5,215 nucleotides of DNA from Actinomycetota bacterium (GTDB lineage Bacteria; Actinomycetota; Acidimicrobiia; Acidimicrobiales; Iamiaceae): NCBI GenBank assembly GCA_017882935.1, contig JADGOP010000211.1, forward strand, positions 1-5,215. The letters are read 5' to 3'. Shown here in pieces: positions 1 through 4,411 of this stretch. Below the pieces are notes generated by a model that was given only the letters and a program-made list of their open reading frames with translations, made no database searches and was not told where the DNA came from. Numbering within the stretch: the first letter of the stretch is position 1; each line of letters starts with the position of its first letter. A program made the position numbers and the translations under genes.

Positions 1-957
1 GTAGTTGGTGGGGGTGAAGGAGTTGAGCGGGTCACCATTCGCGGTGCCGGTGCCGTCGGGGTGCAGCGCCGCGACCGTGTCGCCCCACTGGTGGGTGGCC
101 GGGTCGAAGATGGCGTTGCCCGTGGAGAGGTAGATCTCGTCGGTGGCGGAGTCGTAGGTGACGCCGGGCCGGGCCCAGATGCCGGACTGCACCTCGGGGC
201 AGTCGGTGCCCGCCTGCGTCGACGGCACGAAGTGCACCGTGAGGTTGCTGCACAGCGAGTTCCACACGTGCGAGATGCCCGTGGCCAGGTCGATGGCGGT
301 GAGGTGCCCCTGGTAGTCGCCCCCGTCGCCCGGGTAGCCGCTGTGCACCGAGTAGAGGTGGGTGGTGCCGGTGGAGTCGGTGGCGGTGCTCAGCGCGGAG
401 GAGCCCTTCTCGTCCCAGGGCTTCAGGGTGCTCAGCACCGGCCAGTGGGCATCGGTGACCTCGGTGCCGGTGCCGATGGCGTGCTTGTGGACGTAGCCGT
501 CGAGGCCGTAGGTGTACACGTACTGCAGGTTGGGATCGACGACCGGCGACGAGGTCGTGTAGCAGGTGGTCGAGCCGTTGTTGATCTTGCAGGTGCCCGC
601 CGGGGGGTGTGCCTGCCACGCGATGGCACCGGTGACGGCGTCGACCGCCACCAGGTCGCCGGCCCGGGTGGTGACGAACAGCAGGTTGCGGGTGCCGCCG
701 GGCGTCGACACGTTCTCGACGAACGCAGGTGCGCCGTCGGCGGTGCTCGGCAGGGTGGTCTGGAAGAGCTGGTGGAGGCCGCTCACGTTGGCCACGGTGA
801 GGGTGGACTCGGTGGCGTTGTTGCCCTGGTGTGACGAGGAGCCGGCGAACTGGAGCCAGTTGCACCCGGCGAGGCAGAGCGACGCGGCCAGCAGCGCCGG
901 TACCAGCCGGAGCGGCCTGAGTGCCCGGGCCACGGATCGGCGACGGGGTTGCGACAT
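1..957 (-). CDS. PQQ-like beta-propeller lipoprotein, C-terminus cut off by window edge
   Basis: Reading leftward from the ATG at 957, the frame stays open for 319 codons to the window edge, so only the N-terminal part is present. The start has a GAGG ribosome-binding sequence 6 nt upstream. Residues 1-31 form a lipoprotein signal peptide: an Arg-rich n-region, a hydrophobic stretch (about 18-30) and the lipobox L-A-G-C with Cys32 as the lipidated residue. After it comes NWLQFAGSSSHQG, the usual opening of secreted PQQ-type beta-propellers. Blade-like repeats follow: GDLVAVDAVTGAIAW (100-114), GHLTAIDLATGISHVW (217-232) and the start of another at 293-304. Cys123/Cys132 and Cys236/Cys253 could form disulfides, in keeping with export. 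The protein is probably anchored on the outer face of the membrane. Whether it binds PQQ, acts as a dehydrogenase or is a structural propeller cannot be told, because the rest is missing. Family call is fairly sure; function is unknown. Confidence 0.85.
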   Translation of the reverse strand, partial: MSQPRRRSVARALRPLRLVPALLAASLCLAGCNWLQFAGSSSHQGNNATESTLTVANVSGLHQLFQTTLPSTADGAPAFVENVSTPGGTRNLLFVTTRAGDLVAVDAVTGAIAWQAHPPAGTCKINNGSTTCYTTSSPVVDPNLQYVYTYGLDGYVHKHAIGTGTEVTDAHWPVLSTLKPWDEKGSSALSTATDSTGTTHLYSVHSGYPGDGGDYQGHLTAIDLATGISHVWNSLCSNLTVHFVPSTQAGTDCPEVQSGIWARPGVTYDSATDEIYLSTGNAIFDPATHQWGDTVAALHPDGTGTANGDPLNSFTPTNY

Positions 958-1111
958 GGGGGACCTCAACGATCTCGTTCGTTCCGATCGCCCCAGCGGC
1001 ACCCCTCCGGCGCCGGCGCTCACCATAGACGCGACGCGCACCGGCCCGCGTCGCCGGACCGTACGCGACCCGGGGTACGCCGAGCACGCCCCGGGGCCGT
1101 AGGGTCACGGG
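958..1111. promoter_or_regulatory. Divergent intergenic region between lipoprotein and small hypothetical gene
   Basis: These 154 bp separate two outward-facing genes and must hold both promoters unless transcription enters from outside. Visible elements are: a 5+2+5 inverted repeat AACGA-TC-TCGTT at 968-979, just upstream of the minus-strand start; a 13-mer at 976-988 whose reverse complement recurs at 3503-3515 before another gene; a TATGGT hexamer on the minus strand (1027-1022) that could be a -10 but lacks a good -35; a direct repeat of GTACGC at 1061-1066 and 1075-1080; and a TAGGGT hexamer on the plus strand at 1100-1105. No strong -35 is visible in either direction, so the exact promoters are uncertain. 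Confidence 0.4.
1100..1105 (+). promoter_or_regulatory. Candidate -10 hexamer (TAGGGT) for a leaderless mRNA
   Basis: TAGGGT fits the actinobacterial TANNNT -10 pattern and ends 6 nt before the ATG at 1112, so transcription would begin at or next to the start codon. No clear Shine-Dalgarno sequence lies at normal distance from that ATG; the only purine run, AGGG at 1101-1104, is inside this hexamer. The sequence 17 bp upstream does not resemble TTGACA. The alternative reading is that AGGG is a weak ribosome-binding site. Confidence 0.3.
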
Positions 1112-1456
1112 ATGCAAGTAGACGTCGTGTCGCTGCGGGACATCAAGATGAAGGTCGACGACACCATCGTCATCGAGCTGCAGCTCAGCGATGCTCCCGA
1201 CCGGGTGCTCACCGACATCATCGAGGCGTGGCCCCGGCCGTCGCACCACACCCTGTCGGTCGACCACTCGATCCTCACCCTCACCGTCACCGGCGGGCCG
1301 CAGAACGCGGTCACCTCGATGCAGTGGCTCATCGCGGGCCGCGAGGGCGAGGGCCCGCCCCTGGTGGCGATGGCTGAGCGCTACGAGCAGCTCATCGACG
1401 TGCGCGAGGCCCTCTTCGCCCACCTCGACAACATGCTGCGCAACCGTCCCGTCTGA
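1112..1456 (+). CDS. Small hypothetical protein (114 aa)
   Basis: I do not recognise this protein. It has 114 residues, an ATG start and a TGA stop, and normal G/C-rich third positions, which support real coding. The first two thirds alternate short hydrophobic strands (VVSLRDIKM, DTIVIELQL, SILTLTVTG) with polar stretches. The last third looks helical and amphipathic (about residues 83-110). There is no signal peptide or membrane segment, so it is probably a soluble cytoplasmic alpha/beta protein. It stands alone: the gene to its left is divergent and the gene to its right is convergent across only 18 bp. Translation may be leaderless, since TAGGGT sits just upstream and no clear ribosome-binding site is seen. 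No catalytic motif is visible and no function is proposed. Confidence 0.7.
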   Translation: MQVDVVSLRDIKMKVDDTIVIELQLSDAPDRVLTDIIEAWPRPSHHTLSVDHSILTLTVTGGPQNAVTSMQWLIAGREGEGPPLVAMAERYEQLIDVREALFAHLDNMLRNRPV

Positions 1457-1474
1457 CGGCCCCGCCCGGCCGGC

Positions 1475-2344
1475 TCAGGCCACCGAGGCGACCTGCTCGA
1501 GGATCAGCTCGGCCAGGCGGTCGGCCGCCTCGGTGGGGATCCAGTGCGACACGCCCGGCAGCACCTCGTAGCGGTACGGGCCGCTGACCCAGTCGGCCGT
1601 GTGCTCGGCGGCGTAGCGACCGAGGGCCACGTCGTCGGTGCTCCACACGTAGAGCGTCGGCACGGCCACCGCCGCGGCGGACTTGAGCCCGCCGACCTGG
1701 ATGGCCCGGTACCAGTTCAGGGCACCCGTGGCGGCCCCGGGCTCCTGCAGCAGCCGGGCGGCCGCCTCGGCCTCGGCCTTCGGCAGGCCGCCCTTCTCGA
1801 GGTTGCGCGCGAACAGCTCTCCGCCGCGCAGGTGCAGGTTCCACTCGGCGAAGCGGGGGATCTGGAACACCGCCATGTACCAGGACCGGAGCGCCTGCGT
1901 GCTGTGGGTCATGGCCGCCACCATCGCCCGCGGGTGCGGGGTCGAGGCCACGGTGAGGGTGCGGAGCCGGCGCCCGTGGGCGATGCCCAGCTGCCAGGCG
2001 ACGCCACCGCCCCAGTCGTGGCCGACCACGTGGAAGGTGTCGAGGCCGGCCGCGTCGGCGAGCGCCAGCACGTCCCGCGCCAGCGTGTCGAGGCGGTAGG
2101 CCGAGCGCTCCTGCGGCCGGGCTCCGGGCGAGTACCCGCGCTGCGCGGGCACCAGCACGCGCAGCCCGGCTGCCGTGAGCAGCGGCACCACGTGGTTCCA
2201 CGAGGCGGGGCCGTCGGGGAAGCCGTGGAGGAGCACGACCGGCTCGCCGTCGAGCGGGCCCTCGTCGCGCACGTCGAACGTGAGCCCGTCGTGCTCGTAG
2301 CTCGTGAGCCGGGCGGCCGGGGCGTCGTCAGGTGCGTGGGTCAT
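1475..2344 (-). CDS. Alpha/beta hydrolase, probable epoxide hydrolase
   Basis: This is a 289-residue alpha/beta-hydrolase-fold enzyme. The oxyanion-hole motif HGFPDG is at 40-45. The nucleophile elbow is GHDWGG at 108-113 with Asp110 as nucleophile, the pattern of epoxide hydrolases and haloalkane dehalogenases rather than Ser esterases. The charge-relay acid is likely Asp237 or Asp238 (WSTDD) and the catalytic histidine is His267 (GVSHWIP). Two cap-domain segments, SWYMAVFQIP (154-163) and NWYRA (210-214), match the places where epoxide hydrolases carry their ring-opening tyrosines, so Tyr156 and Tyr212 are candidates. The expected reaction is hydrolysis of an epoxide to a vicinal diol through an alkyl-enzyme ester; the substrate is unknown. 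The frame extends upstream to an ATG at 2440, but that adds a Pro/Arg-rich tail unlike the family and enters the opposing gene's promoter, so the ATG at 2344 is chosen. Its ribosome-binding site is weak. No signal peptide is seen. The gene is divergent from a GlxA-type regulator that may control it. Confidence 0.88.
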   Translation of the reverse strand: MTHAPDDAPAARLTSYEHDGLTFDVRDEGPLDGEPVVLLHGFPDGPASWNHVVPLLTAAGLRVLVPAQRGYSPGARPQERSAYRLDTLARDVLALADAAGLDTFHVVGHDWGGGVAWQLGIAHGRRLRTLTVASTPHPRAMVAAMTHSTQALRSWYMAVFQIPRFAEWNLHLRGGELFARNLEKGGLPKAEAEAAARLLQEPGAATGALNWYRAIQVGGLKSAAAVAVPTLYVWSTDDVALGRYAAEHTADWVSGPYRYEVLPGVSHWIPTEAADRLAELILEQVASVA

Positions 2345-2399
2345 GGCCCCAGTCAATCGCGGCGGCCCGGGTCGGCGCACCGGTCGAGGCCGCGTTGCG

Positions 2400-2444
2400 G
2401 GTGATGGCAGAGATCGTGGGTTCTTCGTCATTGCCGCCATCGCC
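2400..2444. repeat. Inverted repeat in divergent promoter region (possible operator)
   Basis: The arm GGTGATGGC at 2400-2408 and the arm GCCATCGCC at 2436-2444 are reverse complements except for one position, which would be a G-U pair in RNA. The gap is 27 bp. It lies between two divergent genes and its right arm overlaps the end of the candidate -35 of the regulator gene. A regulator bound here could act on both directions. With a 9-bp arm in GC-rich DNA, chance is not excluded. Confidence 0.3.
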
Positions 2445-2459
2445 GGGAGGGGTCATGAT
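2431..2459 (+). promoter_or_regulatory. Sigma70-like promoter for the GlxA-type regulator, probably leaderless
   Basis: A -35 TTGCCG (2431-2436) and a -10 CATGAT (2454-2459) are separated by exactly 17 bp, each matching four of six consensus bases. The -10 ends 6 nt before the ATG at 2466, which puts the expected transcription start on the start codon. A GGAGG at 2446-2450 is 15 nt from that ATG, too far for a normal ribosome-binding site, and would lie in the promoter spacer. The nearer ATG at 2455 is in a frame that does not encode the regulator. Confidence 0.45.
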
Positions 2460-2465
2460 CGGCGC

Positions 2466-3482
2466 ATGCCACCCCGCTCCGCCCCGCAGGGCCGCCCCGC
2501 CCCGACGCCGGACCGGCGCGTGGTCATCGTCGTCTTCGAGGGGGTCCAGAGCCTCGACCTCACCGGACCGCTCGAGGTGTTCGACGGCGCCGGCCAGCAC
2601 CCTGCCGCGCGGGCCCACGGCGGCTACGCCATCAGCGTCGCCGCGGCCGGGCCCGGCCCGCTGCGCACGTCGAGCGGCCTCACGATCACGCCCGACACCA
2701 CCCTCGCGGAGGTCCGCGGACCCATCGACACCCTCGTGGTCGCCGGGGGCGACGGCGTATACCCCGCGATCGGGCGCCCCGAGCTCGTCGCCGAGGTCCG
2801 GCGCCTCGCCCGGTCGGCCCGCCGCGTCACCTCGGTGTGCAGCGGTGCCTTCCTGCTCGCCGAAGCCGGCCTGCTCGACGGCAGGCGGGCCACCACCCAC
2901 TGGGCGCGCTGCGCGGCGTTCGCGGCGCGCTACCCCGCCGTCACCGTGGAGCCCGACCCCATCTTCGTGCGCGACGGCAACGTCGCCACCTCCGCAGGCG
3001 TCACCGCGGGGATGGACCTGGCGCTCGCGCTGGTCGAGGACGACCTCGGCCGCGACGTGGCACTGATCATCGCCCGCATGCTGGTGCTGTTCCTCCGGCG
3101 CCCGGGCAACCAGTCGCAGTTCAGCGCACAGCTCAGCGCCCAGCTCGCCGACCGCGACGAGATCCGCGACCTGCAGCGCTGGGTCCTCGACCACCCGGGC
3201 TCCAACTGCTCGGTCGACGCGCTGGCCACGCGCGCCGGCATGAGCCCCCGACACCTCGCCCGCGTGTTCACCGAGCAGGTCGGCGTGACCCCGGCCCGCT
3301 ACGTGGAGCAGACCCGCATCGAGCACGCCCGCCGCCGCCTCGAGGAGTCGACCGACCCCGTCGAGTCGATCGCCGCGCAGTGCGGCTTCGGCACCGCCGA
3401 GACGATGCGTCGCGCGTTCCTCCGCGCGCTCGGCATCCCGCCCGCCGAGTACCGCCGCCGCTTCCAGGCCGCGGTCGCCTGA
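2466..3482 (+). CDS. GlxA-type transcriptional regulator: DJ-1/PfpI-like domain plus AraC DNA-binding domain
   Basis: The 338-residue protein has two domains. Residues about 17-200 form a DJ-1/PfpI (class I glutamine-amidotransferase-like) domain: strand RVVIVVFEGVQ, then SLDLTGPLEVFD with Asp31, then VVAGGDG, then the nucleophile elbow SVCSG with Cys125 followed by AGLLDGRRATTHW. Residues about 230-335 form an AraC-type double helix-turn-helix: first helix pair about 249-270, second about 299-320, ending in the family signature GIPPAEYRRRF. This order and length are typical of GlxA-family regulators, which are thought to sense a small ligand through the N-terminal domain. Cys125 and Asp31 are both kept. 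The frame is open back to 2304, but the ATG at 2466 is preferred because it matches the promoter position and removes a low-complexity tail that overlaps the divergent hydrolase gene. It is probably cotranscribed with the DJ-1/PfpI gene 43 bp downstream, and is a likely controller of that gene and of the hydrolase. Confidence 0.92.
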   Translation: MPPRSAPQGRPAPTPDRRVVIVVFEGVQSLDLTGPLEVFDGAGQHPAARAHGGYAISVAAAGPGPLRTSSGLTITPDTTLAEVRGPIDTLVVAGGDGVYPAIGRPELVAEVRRLARSARRVTSVCSGAFLLAEAGLLDGRRATTHWARCAAFAARYPAVTVEPDPIFVRDGNVATSAGVTAGMDLALALVEDDLGRDVALIIARMLVLFLRRPGNQSQFSAQLSAQLADRDEIRDLQRWVLDHPGSNCSVDALATRAGMSPRHLARVFTEQVGVTPARYVEQTRIEHARRRLEESTDPVESIAAQCGFGTAETMRRAFLRALGIPPAEYRRRFQAAVA

Positions 3483-3514
3483 TCGCCCACCCCGCACGCC
3501 CAATCGGAACGAAC

Positions 3515-3518
3515 GGAG
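3515..3518 (+). promoter_or_regulatory. Ribosome-binding site fixing a GTG start
   Basis: GGAG lies 7 nt upstream of the GTG at 3526. This spacing supports GTG as the true start of the DJ-1/PfpI gene; the protein begins with the first beta strand (QIAILLFDQ) immediately after it, as expected for the family. The bases just before this site (3503-3515) form a 13-mer shared with the region before the lipoprotein gene. Confidence 0.6.
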
Positions 3519-3525
3519 CCCACCC

Positions 3526-4164
3526 GTGCAGATCGCCATCCTGCTCTTCGACCAGCTCACCGCCCTCGACGCGGTGGGGCCCTACGAGACCCTGAGCCGC
3601 ATCCCCGGCGCCTCGGTCACGTTCGTCGCCGCCGAGCGAAGGGCCCACCGCACCGACACCGGCAGCCTGGCGCTGCTGGCCGACGCCACGCTCGACGAGC
3701 TGGCCCACCCCGACATCGTGGTGGTGCCCGGTGGACCGGGAGAGGCCGGCGCCCGCCGGGACGAGGCCACGCTGGACTGGGTGCGCGCCGCGCACGAGTC
3801 GTCGCAGTGGACCACCTCGGTGTGCACCGGCTCGCTCGTGCTCGCCGCGGCCGGGCTGCTCGACGGCCGCCGCGCCACGTCGCACTGGTCGGCGCTCGGC
3901 ACGCTCGGCGCCATGGGGGCCGAGCCCGTCTCCGAGCGCGTCGTCGTCGACGGCCGCATCATGACGGCCGCCGGCGTGTCGGCCGGCATCGACATGGGCC
4001 TCACCCTGGCCGCGCTGCTGGCGGGCGACGAGGTCGCCGAGGCCATCCAGCTGGGCATCGAGTACGACCCGCAGCCGCCGTTCGACCGTGGGTCGCTCGC
4101 CAAGGCCCGGCCCGAGGTCGTCGAGGTGCTGCTGTCGATGAGCCGCTTCGCCCCCAGCACCTGA
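3526..4164 (+). CDS. DJ-1/PfpI family protein, isonitrile hydratase-like
   Basis: This 212-residue single-domain protein belongs to the DJ-1/PfpI superfamily. It has the first strand IAILLFDQ, the TALDAVGPYE segment with Asp15, VVVPGGPGE (65-73), and the nucleophile elbow SVCTG with Cys100-Thr101 followed by AGLLDGRRATSHW and GVSAGIDMGL. The Asp near residue 15-17 and the Cys-Thr pair near 100 match the layout of Pseudomonas isonitrile hydratase (InhA), which converts isonitriles to N-substituted formamides. Length is slightly below that enzyme (about 228 residues). It is a cytoplasmic protein with no signal peptide. It starts with GTG behind a good ribosome-binding site, 43 bp after the regulator gene, so the two likely form an operon. 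Its elbow region is identical at 18 of 24 positions to that of the regulator's N-terminal domain. Enzymatic identity is inference: many proteins annotated this way are untested and could be glyoxalases, chaperone-like or regulatory. Confidence 0.85.
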   Translation: MQIAILLFDQLTALDAVGPYETLSRIPGASVTFVAAERRAHRTDTGSLALLADATLDELAHPDIVVVPGGPGEAGARRDEATLDWVRAAHESSQWTTSVCTGSLVLAAAGLLDGRRATSHWSALGTLGAMGAEPVSERVVVDGRIMTAAGVSAGIDMGLTLAALLAGDEVAEAIQLGIEYDPQPPFDRGSLAKARPEVVEVLLSMSRFAPST

Positions 4165-4174
4165 GTGCTCACAC

Positions 4175-4231
4175 GTCACGCGGACCAACCTCCGGCGAAC
4201 GGAGCGTGACCGGCGGGAGACGTCCGCCCGC
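4175..4231 (+). terminator. Tandem hairpins after the DJ-1/PfpI gene, possible terminator without U-tract
   Basis: GTCACGC (4175-4181) and GCGTGAC (4204-4210) are perfect 7-bp inverted arms. Inside them TCCG (4191-4194) pairs with CGGA (4200-4203) around a GCGAA loop, leaving a 9-nt left bulge. A second small stem, GCGGG (4213-4217) with CCCGC (4227-4231), follows. This begins 11 bp after the stop codon, a natural place for a terminator, but there is no run of T. The same bases also look like a PHO-box-type array on the minus strand, so one of the two readings may be coincidental. Confidence 0.3.
4179..4211 (-). promoter_or_regulatory. PHO-box-like 11-bp direct repeats, minus orientation
   Basis: Read on the minus strand from 4211 to 4179, three consecutive 11-nt units begin GGTCACG, GTTCGCC and GTTGGTC, matching GTTCACC at 5, 6 and 4 of 7 positions. 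Direct repeats of GTTCACC with 4-nt spacers are the established binding pattern of PhoP in Streptomyces. The match is weaker than the plus-strand set at 4253-4293, and the orientation faces away from the pstS-like gene. Confidence 0.3.
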
Positions 4232-4252
4232 GACGCCGAGAGGCTGCGCGCC

Positions 4253-4293
4253 CTTCACCTTCCGTTCGCCAAGGCCTGCCCAAGCGGTTCACC
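4253..4293 (+). promoter_or_regulatory. PHO-box-like heptamers upstream of the pstS-like gene
   Basis: CTTCACC (4253-4259) and GTTCGCC (4264-4270) lie exactly 11 nt apart and each differs from GTTCACC at one position. A perfect GTTCACC follows at 4287-4293, 23 nt further on. In Streptomyces, PhoP binds 11-nt direct repeat units with this heptamer upstream of phosphate-starvation genes including pstS. Finding them 119-159 bp before a PstS-type gene makes phosphate-responsive control plausible. The third heptamer is one base out of the 11-nt phase, and the regulator in this organism is not known. Confidence 0.5.
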
Positions 4294-4302
4294 TCTGCCT
4301 GC

Positions 4303-4308
4303 GATAAC
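4303..4308 (+). promoter_or_regulatory. Candidate -10 (GATAAC) of the pstS-like gene
   Basis: GATAAC is the only AT-containing -10-like hexamer in the region and begins 10 nt after the perfect GTTCACC heptamer. This resembles activator-dependent pho promoters in which the binding site stands in for a -35. It predicts a start near 4315 and a leader of about 97 nt. No -35 is seen at 17 bp. Tentative. Confidence 0.3.
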
Positions 4309-4317
4309 GGTGCCCGT

Positions 4318-4343
4318 CGGGTCCTCCAATGCATCGGAGCCCG
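4318..4343 (+). other. Leader hairpin containing an anti-Shine-Dalgarno sequence
   Basis: CGGG (4318-4321) and CTCC (4324-4327) pair with GGAG (4336-4339) and CCCG (4340-4343), giving an 8-bp stem with a 2-nt bulge and an 8-nt loop. The left strand includes CCTCC (4323-4327), which could instead pair with GGAGG of the ribosome-binding site at 4395-4400. Such exclusive pairings sometimes tune translation, but nothing here matches a known riboswitch. Confidence 0.22.
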
Positions 4344-4394
4344 GCGCTCAGCCAAGCGGCGGATGGCAGACGCCACCCGCGCGGAGATGTCCAC

Positions 4395-4400
4395 AGGAGG
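4395..4400 (+). promoter_or_regulatory. Strong ribosome-binding site (AGGAGG) of the pstS-like gene
   Basis: AGGAGG is the full consensus and the strongest such site in the window. It lies 11 nt before the ATG at 4412, slightly long but workable, and fixes that ATG as the start. Confidence 0.7.
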
Positions 4401-4411
4401 GCACCCACCAC

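Noticed and set aside
61..834. Plus-strand open frame of 257 codons
   Set aside because: It is antisense to the lipoprotein; the translation is Gly/Val/Arg-rich with no recognisable motif.
976..988. GGAAC in the shared 13-mer as an ECF sigma-factor -35
   Set aside because: There is no CGTT or GTC element at the 16-19 bp spacing at either copy. The only CGTT near the first copy is 9 nt away, and the second copy would start transcription inside the gene.
32..1423. Long minus-strand open frame of 463 codons
   Set aside because: It overlaps the lipoprotein frame on the same strand and the small gene on the other. Its translation is Arg/His/Pro-rich without domains, a typical GC-rich shadow. The alternative frame has a signal peptide, lipobox and PQQ repeats.
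1457..1474. GC-rich gap between convergent genes as a bidirectional terminator
   Set aside because: Only the self-complementary CCGGCCGG is present, with no loop or T-run; chance is likely in such GC-rich DNA.
2345..2440. N-terminal extension of the hydrolase to an ATG at 2440
   Set aside because: The extra 32 residues are Pro/Arg-rich, unlike the family, and would overlap the divergent gene's promoter.
2304..2465. N-terminal extension of the regulator to an ATG at 2304
   Set aside because: It would run through the hydrolase start and the intergenic region; the added residues are low-complexity, and a promoter fits the ATG at 2466.
3262..3275. GTTCACC inside the regulator gene as a further PHO box
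   Set aside because: It encodes part of the AraC domain (VFTE), stands alone without an 11-nt partner, and shows that single heptamers arise by chance.
2328..3560. Minus-strand open frame of 410 codons opposite the regulator
   Set aside because: The regulator frame carries clear DJ-1 and AraC motifs; this one is low-complexity and antisense to it.
3268..4188. Minus-strand open frame of 306 codons opposite the DJ-1/PfpI gene
   Set aside because: It is a shadow of the coding strand with biased composition and no domain.
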